A DNA stretch of 64,000 nucleotides. It comes from Euleptes europaea. Lineage: Eukaryota > Chordata > Lepidosauria > Squamata > Sphaerodactylidae. The first letter of the stretch is position 1. Every line of letters begins with the position of its first letter. Of the stretch, positions 1-12,300 are shown piece by piece. Location of the stretch: positions 24,801,720 through 24,865,719 of the forward strand of contig NC_079331.1 of NCBI RefSeq assembly GCF_029931775.1. Reading direction: 5' to 3'. The translations under genes were made by a program, and so were the position numbers. Below the pieces are notes generated by a model that was not told the DNA's origin, ran no database searches, and saw only the letters and a list, made by a program, of their open reading frames with translations.

Positions 1-3000
1 AAAAGTGCACGGCGGCCTGGCCTGGCCGGGGGGAGAGAGTGGAAGGGAGAGACTTCTGCCAGACCCAGACCGTTCACGGTCCTGCCCAGGTTCTCCTCCT
101 GCAAGTTTCTGCAACAGCTCTGCTTTCTAACTTTAAATTATTCTGCGACCGTCAAGTTTCATTTTAGCTTTCATAGATGTGTTCACTTCAGAAATTTCAA
201 GTGAAAAAGAGTTTATTTTATTACTACTGATAATTGCATTAAGCGCCAGCCTCCGGCTAGAACCCCGAGCTCAAGAGGGCAGCGGTTTCTTTAGGCAGGA
301 GCTTCTGTCATGGTGCTATCACACTGTAATTTCACGATGAAAGGGGCTATTATTTTACTAAAACTGCCACTGTGCATAGCACGTCCACCTGAGGCATGCA
401 TTCATTGGGAGAGATGGCAGTCTTGCTGTTCAGAACTTCTGAACTATCAACATCTGGCATCATTTGAAATGTTTCGGTGAGGGGGGAGGCCAGCAGTGGT
501 TGATACAGCCGGATCAGCTGGCATCTCAGTTCTTTGCAAATTACCAGCGAGCCTAAGCCTGCTGTGCTGGACATCTGGTCCTTCCCCGTAGCTCTAGGTG
601 TCAATATTAGAACTTGTTCGTTGTGAATTTTACTTTCCTGAGCTTTAGAAGCCCAGCAATGCAAAACTTTTCCTTGACCAGTGAAGTCCCTAAATGTGGC
701 AAGAGATAATCCCTGGGGGTAGTAACTGTGTGTGTTGAGTCAAATCTCAGTGTGTAGGGAGGAGTGATCACATCTGTGGTCCCCAAAAGACATTTCGCTT
801 CAGAAAACTCTACTTGTTCTTTGTACTATAGAAGGACAAACTTGCTGCAACTTATATTTTAACAAAATACTATTTTGTTAACGAGCAAAGCCTTTTTTTT
901 TACTTTATGAAGTAGATGAACATGCAACATGAGGTGGATTGACAAAAGGGATAACGAGTAGCCTGGCCTGCTTTGTGGGGGAAGGCCGGCTGGCAGGCAG
1001 GGTTCTGAGGTGCCCTTCAGAAGGGTGGAGAGCAGTGATAAAACACGAAACTGGGAAGGCATAAAACCTGCTCCCCTCAGCCCTCCAGCCTGAAGGCGTC
1101 CCGGTCTTTAAAAAATAGTCTTGCAACGGAGATGGTCTGAGAGTATAAAAGAGCTGCTGGTTTGTCAAGGGAGCAATAAAACTTGTGCGTCGTATTCGGT
1201 GTAAACAAGAGAAGGGACTCAGATGAGCATGTGTTTTATTTCATCTCAGGGAGAGATTTCAAGACATCTGGAACTCTAATCAAAACTCTTTCATTATCTT
1301 GTCTCTGAACACAATTTCAGCATGAACGGCTCCCACCCCCGGTTCCTGAGCCACTTGCAGAGTTCACAAGAGGGGTGGGGGTGGACCTGCAGTCTCCAGC
1401 CTGATTGCCTTTCCACGTGCAGCTCTGCGCTGGCCCCAGCTGGCCCTTCATTGTTTGGGAAAAGAGCACAATCACACTATTAGCAATACACCAAGTATTG
1501 GTCTGGCTCAGCTGGGGCATACGCATGGTGCATTCGAAAGGATACCCCAGAATTCAAACACAGCCCTGGTGGCCTACAGGTATCTCACTCCTGGCCATTA
1601 AGCGCTACTGCCAGAAAACATGTCCCAAGAGCCAAGAGACAGGCTGGCTTTCAGCACATTAATGATTTTAACAAGATACACCAACCTTTGGAATGCCTGC
1701 CAGGTGACAGACAGGAGAGATATTACAAGAAGAGATACTGTTTTATGCAACACAGCAACAAATTAATTTCTAGTGTCGTGTTCCTACCTCAGTCTGTAGT
1801 AAACGATGCTTCTATGCAGCGAGCGAGAAGTCTTAATTTAACATTCTCCATCATCGTTACAAAGATGCAGTATTTCATTTTTTAATTGTTGGTGTTTCCC
1901 TCATGCCACAAATAAATGTATCCAATTACGTTTATAACTTTTGTACAAGAAACGTTTTCCACAAGAGCAGCCTTTGAATGCTGATGGTGGCAACTGCTTC
2001 GGGTGGCTGTTTCTCTTTTAAACACCCAGGACACAATCTGGAGGGAAGGCCTGCTGCGTGCCTCCCCTGGGACTCGTGCGGGAGAACTTCCCAATGTCTT
2101 GTGCCCCGATTTTGCTAAGCATTTTACCCTGTGACTTCTCCAGCTGGCAACTGAAAAAGTAGTTTTTCCCTGTCTTCTTCCCCAGAGTATCTGTCTCATG
2201 TGTCACTACTGAGTCATTCCAGGTCTCATGTGCAGAAACTGTGGTGATTTCCATAGGTTGCTGTTATAAGTGGAAACAACCCCCGTAGTGTGGGCCTAGT
2301 TAGCGTGCTGCCTCCATAAGCAGTAGAAGGTGCAAGTACCTGAAAAATGTGAATTTTAGTTTTCATAATATAGATGTTAACCTTTCATGTGCCAAATGCT
2401 GTATGTTACATTTCCCCCCTTCAAAACTGTGTACATTTTCTACATATTGAACATGTAGTTAGCATAAAATCATTGGTGCCATAAAGTATTTTTAAATTGA
2501 AATAAATATTTAAATATTATGAAAATGATTTGTGTCGAGTAATTTGAGTAGACTGGCAGTCATCTGAAAGGGCTTTTAGAAGACCGGCTGCTCGAGAGGA
2601 CATTTCTTTCAAGCTTGGACGTCATGTAAGCACGCTGGACTTGGCTGGCCTGGACCACTTAGTTTAGAATGGGTTGTCTAAACCTAACAGCAGCCTCCCG
2701 CCCTTCATTCAAAGCATTCTGGTCTCATTAGGGAGGGAGGAGGGGGCTGGGTAGCAGCATCACAAGATGAGCTTGTGCCGTTTGCAAAAGCATTTTAAAG
2801 GGATTGACCAGAAGGTACCCGGCTAGGAGGGGCGTGGCCAGGGTCCACCAGCAGCCCCCATTTCCCAGAGGGAGGGTGGCATTGAGGATTGCTATGCAGG
2901 AGAGGCCCACCCCCGTTTGGCTGTTGCCCTTTGTAAACGTACTTTCCAACAAGCAGGTGGAAAAACAAATCCACACCTCCTACCTCCTCGACGCTCACTA

Positions 3001-3160
3001 GAAGTATCTTCCTGTCTCAGGATACTATACGAAACATTCTGTTAAAAGTCCCTGTATAGGTTTCTAACCCGCTCTGAACAATCTGCATAAATTAAATGTT
3101 TGACCTTGTATAAAGTTACTATATTGGGATGTCACAGCTGAATATTCCTGTTATTGATAA
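1..3160 (+). other. Non-coding stretch, possibly the 3' UTR of a plus-strand gene (FRMD5 by synteny)
   Basis: No reading frame here resembles a known protein. AATAAA signals on the plus strand lie at 1175-1180, 1911-1916 and 2501-2506; the last is in an AT-rich setting typical of a transcript end. In human, WDR76 is followed tail-to-tail by FRMD5. The same layout would put a plus-strand FRMD5 3' UTR here, ending near 2.52 kb, about 650 bases from the end of WDR76. This rests on synteny and poly(A) signals only. Plain intergenic DNA is equally possible. Confidence 0.3.
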
Positions 3161-3190
3161 TCCACACCATTAAGACTGGATTGCATAAAT

Positions 3191-3196
3191 TTTATT
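3191..3196 (-). terminator. WDR76: WDR76 poly(A) signal (AATAAA)
   Basis: Minus-strand AATAAA lies about 115 bases past the WDR76 stop codon, the first canonical signal downstream. It implies a short 3' UTR ending near 3.17 kb. Confidence 0.6.
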
Positions 3197-3309
3197 CCAA
3201 ATAAACCTCTTTGCCTTAAAACAAACATATAAAAAAATAAAGAAGCATGCAAACCGTACTAGGTTCTCTGCAATGAAAAGCAACGCTCCTTTTTAGCAAC
3301 GCCCTGCTT

Positions 3310-6300
3310 TCACTCTTTGAAAACGTGGAGGCGGCCACTAGAATTGCCACCAGCTACAATGTACCTGGCCGGGTGGCAGGCGTTGATGGAGCAGACGGAG
3401 CCAAGGTAGTCTTCGCTGGAGAAAGAATGCACCAGCTCTCCAGTGGTGTGGAAGACCTGGATTCGTCTCGGTCGAGACATGCTTCCCACCACAACGCAAT
3501 CGTCCCGTTTGGGGTCCCACACCGCTTGGAACCTTGTCAGCCAGCGGCCCGTGTTGTTGCCGTGCCTAGTCAGAAAGGGCAGAACACAGAACTATTTGTT
3601 TGGGACTCAGCATCCATTTTCCTGGCCTCGGGTTCTCGTTAGGATTACAGGCAAATACTGTCTCGCTCAACTGCTGTCTCTGATCTGAGACTCTTTGCCA
3701 CCAAATTTAAATCACCACCGCACAGAGGGCCAGCCCCCAAAACAACAGGCTCAAGACAGCTTCACTGTAAATATCAAAACAACAAAACTAGAAAAGAAAA
3801 TCACAAAAGCACTTATCTGTACCTGCCAGAAAAGAATAAACCACCTAACAAAGTCAATCGGGGAAAACCTCAAACCCTCCTGAAAGCTCTCTGGAACTGC
3901 CTTGTGCCTTCACACCTCCTCTGGCAGCTCATCCCTTAAGGTGGGATGCAGTTCTGGAGAAGGCTGAACACACAGCCCTGTGCCCAGGAATGCTGGGCAG
4001 AGACTGACGTGATGAAACCAAGTGGTACACAGGTTGGTGGTGGTGGGGGGGGGGGGGGGAGATGGTCCTCCAGGTACTCGGTCCCAGGTCACAAAAGTCA
4101 GAACCAGCTCCTTGGATACAAACAGGCAGCCTGTGCAGTTGTCTGAGAGGAGGCATAACAGGTTCACACTGACTAACCCCTGACAAATGGGCAGCTGCCA
4201 CATTTCTGCACCACCAGAAGTCTCCAAGGTGTCCTTAAGGGCAACCCCATGTCAAGTGTAACCACCAAGTTACAAAGGCCCCAGCAGCAGCCAAGTCTAA
4301 ATTGGGGGGTGGGGACAGTTGGCAGACTAAATAGCCGGTGCTTCTAGCAACTCTGCCAACCTGTTTCCTTCAACAATAGAGAGGGGTTCAAAAGCGCCCT
4401 CAAACTCTTCTCCTGATCTGCCAATGATTGTTTAATGCTAATTAAGAGAAGTGGCCCCCTGCCATGGATGGCCCCAGGCTAGCCTGACCTGGTCAGATCT
4501 CGGAAGCTAAGCAGGATCGGCCCTGGTTAATACTTGGATGGGAGGTCACCAACCAAGGAAGTCCAGGGTCACGACGCAAAGGCAGGCAATGGCAAAGCAA
4601 CCTTTGTTTGTCTCTTGCCTTGAAAACCCTACAGAGGACAAAGAAAGAAGAGCTGGGCACCACCTGCAAGTTGATGACGCCCCCCCCCCCTCCCAACACT
4701 CCGGCCAGTGGCAGGCCTACCTGTTCCATACACTTTCCCCCAGTCTGGTTGACAGATGTGGCCTGGGAATTCCAGGTGTCCCAGGCACAGACAGCCCCAA
4801 TCCGGACTGAGCCCGTCCGCTTGCGACATCTGTAGGGAGCTTCTGTTGAGGAAACTTAATGTGTAGCCCATCAGAACACATTAAAGTTCCCTAATAGGGT
4901 AAATAACAGCTCCCCGGGGATGGGTCAAGGTAAGGAAAATGGTAGGGGGTGAGTGTGTTCAAGCCCCCTCTCTCTGCACACTACAGGCCCAAGCACACAA
5001 CTGCCAGAACACATCTGTCAACCAGGCCCAGGGAGAAGGGACCGTGGAGTCAGCCCTCATTCAGCAGCCTGGTTTAATATTAAGCAAGCCCCAGACCAGC
5101 CTGGACCCTGAGCCTTCCGGCACTTTACAGATCGCTTTCCAAACTTTGCATCTGTCTGGACAAAAGAAAAAAATCATGGAAGGGTGAGCCCCTTAATACC
5201 AACTCTATATTCCAAGCAATCTAACAAAGTGGAGGAGCGGCTGTGTCAATAACTTTCCGAATCAACAGGACCACAAAAGACAGATTTGCCTTAATCAAGC
5301 TGTAAATGGAGATGGCTGCTAAAGCGGCAGCAAGTTTTCAGCTCCAGTTTGGGAAAATTCCTGGAGATTTGGGGGGTGGAGGCTGGGAAAGGGAGGGATT
5401 GAGTTTCTCTCCGGGATCAGAGGAGCAGGCCTGTTACATCAGGTGCTGTGGAACACAGGCAGGACAATGCTGCTGCAGTTGTCTTGTTTGTGGGCTTCCT
5501 AGAGGCACCTGGTTGGCAACTGCTGGACTTGATGGACTCGGTCTGATGCAGCTTGGCCTTTCTTATGCTCTTATAGAATCTCAGTGGGATATAATGCCAT
5601 GAAGTCCAACTTCAAAAGCAGCCATTTTATCCAGGGGAACTGATCTCTGTAACCTGAAAACCAATTGTAATTCCAGGATATCTTCAGCCACCACCTGGAA
5701 ACTGGTCCAACCCTAGTCCAATCTACATCTGACATGGCTGCAGCCTGGAGGGAAGATACATCACTTAGGAACACCTGCAGCTGCTCTGCCATCACTTGGT
5801 CACCTTCCCTCAAAATGGCAAGCTGAAAACAGTTCCCTAAATCCATCCCATCGTCTTTATCCAATGAGGGTTTAAGCAGAACTCTAAGAAGGGCTTCCTT
5901 CAAAAGCTTTGGAAACATCCCTTCTCATCATTTTATTAAGGGTCCCAACACCTTTTCCTTGTACAACTTGGCAAGTCGTAGGGGGAAAGGATTTAGTAGT
6001 CGTAGTGGCTTCCCTGCCAGCACTCTGCCATCCAGCTGGCTCGGAGGGCAGACCACCCTACCCAGTCGATCCACCACCACCACCACCACGAGCAGAAAGT
6101 GACAAATTCCGGCTGTGTCTTCCGCAAGTCATGGTGCCACAGTCTGCTCTCCTCACCTGACAGTTGTAAGAATGGGAGCCATCGATGATAAACAATTGGT
6201 GCCATAAATCCTGAAACCAAAGTACAAATTCTTTACAAAACAATTTGTAAACAAAGAGAATTATCATTAGAAATTCACAATATGTGTATATTTACATCCC

Positions 6301-9300
6301 ACTTTTCTAAAAGGGACCCAAAGCAGTTTACATGATTTTGCCCTCGGCCATTTTATGCTCACAACCAGCTCCCTGTGAGGTAGGTTAAGCTGAGAGAGAC
6401 TGACTGGCCTCAGGTCACCCAGGGAGCTTCCAAGGCAGGGTGGGGATTTGAACTTCCCCTAGTCAAAATGGATACCAGTCATGGTGCATATACCTATTCT
6501 TTCCAGTATCAGAGGAGCTAGGCAGGATAAATGCTGCTGCGGTCGTCTTGCTTGTGGGCTTCCTAGAGGCCCCTGGTTGGCCACTGTGTGGAACAGACTG
6601 CCGGACCTGATGGGCTTCCGCAGCCTAAGATGACCACCTTCCCACTACACCCACTGGCTGCTTTTCTAGCCAGGACCCAAAGTGGCTTACAAATAAGGGG
6701 AGAGAGAAGAATTCCAAAAACAAGTACAAACATAGAAAGAATTCAAACAAAAAAACAAATTTGGGTTGGATCCACCAAGCTGACTATTGAAGGTTCTGGG
6801 CTACAAACCTCAAGCCAAGAGCCCCACCCAGGATAAACACCTGCAAGAAGTGGGGGGGGGGGAGCTGAGCTGGATCTCAGCTGCTGCCAGCAAGGCAGAA
6901 AGGTCTTCCTCGAGTGTGCCGTCTCGCCAGGGCTGTGCTGCATTCCCCCTTCAGCCTCCCCCTATGCCCCCAAACTGCACTCCCCACAGATGCCCCCACA
7001 GACCAGTGGACCCCATGGAATATCATAGGGGCCAGATGCAAAGGGATGCAGTGAGGGGGGGGGTGGCAACAGCTCTACCCGCCCCCCCGGTTTGTAACTT
7101 TGGTTATAAAAGTGTTTGCAGATTATACACTCCAAGCATCCAACGAAGTGAGGTCTAATTCACTAGTGCGTGCGCCAAAATAAAAGTCAGCCAGTCTTTC
7201 AGGGGCCACAAGACTCCTGCTGTTTCCACTAATGTGTCCACCACAACCCCCAGATCTTTTTCCTGGTTGGTTGCTACAGTTAGGATTTTAAAATGTTGCT
7301 CTGTGCAAAGGTGGAACATGGTAGAACGACTGCTTCTTCCCCACACTCTCTTTCATACCTCAAGGTATCATCCGCACAAGTGGTCACCACCCGATTGCCA
7401 GTGATAGGGGAAAAATAGGCTGAAGCCACGCTTTTTGAATGCCCCGTGAGAGACACTACGGGCTGGCTTCCACTCTTCTTCAGGTGCCGGATGTCGTAAA
7501 TGCCAACATTCCTGCAACACAAATGGTAGAGACTTCGGCAAGTGAGGAACCCCTGCCTTGTGCCCGGGGAAGCATTTACGCCCTTGGGGCATCTGACAGT
7601 TGCTCTCTGTCCCACTGAAATCTGTAACCAGCTCAACTAAACAGATTTCTCTGTAAAACTAAACAGCTGGAAACCACCATGATATTTTTGTGCTGGGTGG
7701 AGGTTTTTAACAAGCTACAGGAAATTAAAAATGGTTTTAGATTTTAGTCAAGGAATTTTGCACAAAGCCCTAGTAGGTTTTCACAGGGGGCCTAAATTTA
7801 GAAGACGACCAAGTCTTGGACTTCAACGAATTTTGACCAACTCTGAACCTTTAACTCCTAATGCTCAGCGCATGGGACTCCTTCCCAATGAGCCCCCGGA
7901 GGTTGAAGTGGACTGAGGAGTGCCTGTCGAACCCGATCAAATGCAGGCGCTGTTGGTTCCTCCCATAGCCAGCCCAGGGGCTGAAGAGTCCACCTGTTTG
8001 GGGCAGGGCTGCGTTTCCCCCTAAAGCTCACAGCTTGGGGATGCTTTAAGAATTCAGGGTGCTGAGGAGGGGCACCTCAGCCCCTTCTGTGGAACACAGA
8101 AACACCCTCAGCCCTACAGCCCTTCCTTGAGAGGCGTGATTTGGCCGAGGGCCCCTAGCCTGATTTCGTGCATCCCCACAGGTGGGGCGGCATGTCACAA
8201 AAGGCAGGGCCTTTTGTGTGGTGACACTCTGACTGCTGAACAACCTCCTATTATTACTTTTGGCACCAAGTAAAGGTGTGGGTTTTTTTTTGGCTATAAG
8301 CCTCTCTCACTGTGCTCAGTAACCTATAAATGATGGAGACTGCTTCTATTGGTTGTTTAAGTCATTTCAGAGCTGACATTACACACTATTTTTATGTTTT
8401 AAGCAGTATACCTAGCTGACTGTTTATGGTACAGTGCTGGGGATTTTGACTGTTCCATTTTGAGATTATTTTTTATTGCTTTTGGAAACAGTGAGCCCCT
8501 CCCCCAACTTGGTTGGGTCTGAAACCCTCAACAGAAATACACACCTAAGAAAAACGTTACTATTTTTGTCAATTGCACAGCGTGTTCCTACCTGGCTCCC
8601 GCAGCAATGAAATACTGTCTGCTTAATGGGTGGATGTGGACAGTCCTCACTACTGAATTAAGATCTGCAGAAAGCTCAGCAGATGTCCCTGGTGTCCGTG
8701 TGTCCAAAATGGTCACCCTTCCATCCCACATGCCTACGAGCAAAGTGGAGGCGTCACCTGCCAGGAAGTCGAAGGAGGAAAGGGCGTACTCCTCATTCCT
8801 GTACACCTAAGAAGGAGAAACAGGCTTCACTTTGGCCATGCTGAATACTTCTTGTTCAGTCTCAATTCCTGTTGCTAACAGCCGTGGTTTTTAGATCGAC
8901 GTTTCACTCCAGAGGAATGCTGCCTTATCTCTAAACAGTGCAGCACTGTCTTCCCTCAGCCCTCTTTTCTGCCTTACAGACACAGTGGCCATGAAGAAAG
9001 TTTCCCAAAGGAAAAGGAATTAATAACCCTGACTTTTCCATCCCAAACGGAGATGCTGCTCAAATTCAGATCCAGGCAACAGATGAGCCACGAGATGAGC
9101 AAAGCACATTCGTTGAAGGGGGAGGCGGGAAACACATTTCCAGTTCCACTAGGTCATTGTTATTTATTTTATTCAACATATACCCTGCCCTCCCCCAACA
9201 CAGGTTTAAGGTTTTGAGCTTTTTTAAGTATGTTAACCACAGATATTCTTAATTCATAAGAGTGGTGAGAAACCATTGGTGTCATGTTCTCACGTAGGGA

Positions 9301-12300
9301 GACACCGAAGGTTCCTCGAAAATGCTTTCGGAAGGCATTTTCAGCAGGCCATGCTCCCCCCGATGAGCCGACTACGGCCACAATGAAGCCCAACTCACCT
9401 CGTCGAAGATGGTTCGAGCAATGTCTCCACATCGCATGGTGCCATCAAAGCTCAGGGACAGAAGATGGGCAGGGTTCACAGGAGAAAAATGCAGGCAGCT
9501 AACTGGCCGGCTGTGGGGAAGAAAGGCACACACCCCCTCTCCCAAGGAGCAATCCTGAAAAGTACAAGAAAGTGCCACATGTCACTCCCCCCCCCTCCGA
9601 AGTTCAGCAGGTAGGACGGCAGGCCGCAACGGCACCTCCTCCTTGGCCTGAAAACATGGCCAAAAAACCTGCTGTCCAGCTAATGACCCCCCTCCAGAGG
9701 ACAAGCAGCCACTCACCAAATTCCACAGGCCCACGTGCCCCTCCTTGTCTCCAGCTGCCACCAAAGTTGTGCTTTCAGATGGGTGAACAGCCACAGAGTA
9801 AATCCGGGTATGGACCACTTTTGCGACCGCGTCTTCTCGGAGAACCATGCCACGCAGACCAGCTTTGTAACTAGGCCAGAACAAACCACACATGAGCTGC
9901 TACAGAACTAAACAAGCTCCCACTCTTAAAAAGACAAAAAGTCGTTTTCCAAAGTTACCTCTCCAAGTGAGGTGGCAGAGACATCTCGGTCTTCTTGTGC
10001 TTGACCTACACGATTGGTGAGGAAAGCGTTTTACCAGGCAATCAATGGATTAAACTCTCAGGCTCTCTAAAGGTTAAGCCAATACAATCTAACAGCACCT
10101 GACTTATTTTTGCCCATTCACTCAGAAATTCTTCTGTCGATTCAGGTATGTGATCTTGGCTGGCAGGTATCATCTGAATGGGACCTGGTGGCAAACGGGG
10201 CTTTCAAAGGAGAAAAATATGAAAGTCAGTTACTAGCTCGACCACTTAAAAAGAAGATGAGTTGGTTTTTATATGCTGACTTTCTCTACCATTTAAGGAA
10301 GAATCAAACCTGCTTACAATCACCTTCCCTTCCCCACAACAGACACCCTGTGAGGTAAGTGGGCTGAGAGAGTCTGACTAGCCCAAGGTCACCCAGCTGG
10401 CTTCATGTGGAGGAGTGGGGAAACCAACCCGGTTCACCAGATCAGAGTCCATTGCTCCAAACCACCACTCTACACCATGCTTGCTCTCTTAACCAGCCAA
10501 CAGAGCCACTTCCCAATCCTTCTTCCCCTGATGCAATCCAAATCACTTCTGAAAAGTCAAGATTCTTAAAACTTGCCCTCTCCTTTTCCAGCTGTTTCTG
10601 AAATAATGTATCCAGATCAGTGCACAGATCAGTGCACAGTTTTCCAGATGTGGATGCACCCTCCATTGTCCTGGCCCCAGTTCTAGCGCTCAGGCAGGCA
10701 TCCTGCAACGTGGCCGGGTTACCACACCCTCATCAAGGAAATTCCCACGCTGCGATTTATCCTCTTAGGACAAACTACCCTGGATAGCCCCAGCTAGACT
10801 GATCTTGTCAGATCTCAGAAGCTAAGCAGGGTCGGCCCTGGCGAGTATTTGGAAGGGCTACGTGCAACCTCCAAAGAACACCAGGGGTATGACGCGGAGG
10901 CAGGCAATGGCAAACCACCTCTGAATGTCTCTTGCCTTCAAAACCCTACTGGGTTGCCATAGGTTGGCTGTGACTTGATGGCCAAAGATGAAAGGGACAA
11001 ATGGTCTTATTTTACAACAAAGCATGTAGGTGTAAAATGATAAACAGCTGAAAAAGCCAGCTGCCTTGACTAGCACTGCTACTCCTGTGGCTGTATAATG
11101 AACAGTTTTAAGACTGGCAATTGTCCTCTTTGCATCGGCCCCCTTACCTGCTCTTCAGCTGACGGTTCTGCCAGAGTTTGCGTCTCCGGGAGGGGCACTT
11201 CCAGGGGATCTACTCGCTGCAAGCGCATCGATCTTCGAAGGGTTGTCTTCACTTCTGTTTTTGTCTGCTTAACCCTACAGAGAACATAATTTCACCACCA
11301 GGGTCTGAGCCTTAATTTCAAATCTCTGACATCAGCATCAACACAGGCACAGCCAGCGTTTCATTCCATTCTCACTGATCCTCCGACACTGCGCTGACCC
11401 TGTTTGTGTTTTCTATCCTCTCCCGCGGACACTGTGAAGTTTGTTAGAGCACAACACAAAGGCAGCACAACAAACCCTTCCAGTGTCCCAAGACCACAGA
11501 TGCACTTGCTGTACCTCTCGCCCCCCATGCAAGCAGGCGTGGTTCAGACTAGGATCCAAGCCGCTTCTCACGTTCACATCATGATGACTCCCCCAGCCCC
11601 AGACAGACTTCTGTGCATCTGCCCCCCACCACATGCATCACGGTAGCCCTTGAGGCTTGGCACTGAACTGGCAAGGGGGAGCTGAGCACTGCAAGCCCCA
11701 AAGCGCCAAGGGGGGGGGGGCTTTGAGGCTGCTTGAGGTGGACAGATGCCCCGGCAGCCAGGTATGGCACTGCTGGCCTACAAGGCAAAGGAAAGGCAAA
11801 AAGCCATAAGAAAGGACGATTCCGGAGTTGACCCCAATCTTGTCCTCTTTACTTAGAAGGCCCAGGCAAGAACTGGGAGGGAACGCCCTCCAAAAGGCAA
11901 TGTGGCCATTTTCAAGACTACACAAGGTATCACTGATAAAAACACAGTGGAAATATTTGACATCAAGGAAAACATACTACCACGCTATTGTTTTTAAATC
12001 AGAAACTGCTGATATTTTCTTTTTCTCTTAATAGAGTGCATAATGGATCCCTGCGGACCTTTGACTTTAATGTGACGCATACCCACTGAGTTTTGGATAT
12101 ATTTAATTTTTAAAAACAACATTTATACGCCTCCTCTCCAGCAACTGCCTCAAGGTTGTTCAGGTAAAAACAATAAAGCAAAATCATAAACGCAACAGAA
12201 AATTATCAATAATTAACAAGCCACAAAAACAAGCCAGGGCCACACAGACAGCAGAAAGCAACACTCAGCAGCCTAAAATGATATCCGTAAAAGGGCTCTC

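Noticed and set aside
4043-4060. Homopolymer G runs (also near 24.86 kb and 11.71 kb)
   Set aside because: Simple low-complexity tracts with no associated structure.
4464-4580. 5S rRNA gene
   Set aside because: Only the internal promoter part resembles 5S rRNA, and it is fused to a SINE body repeated elsewhere in the window.
10099-10173. Shorter WDR76 exon 6 with acceptor after CATTCAG
   Set aside because: The acceptor at 10201-10202 keeps the phase and restores PRLPPGPIQM, which matches the human protein at that place.
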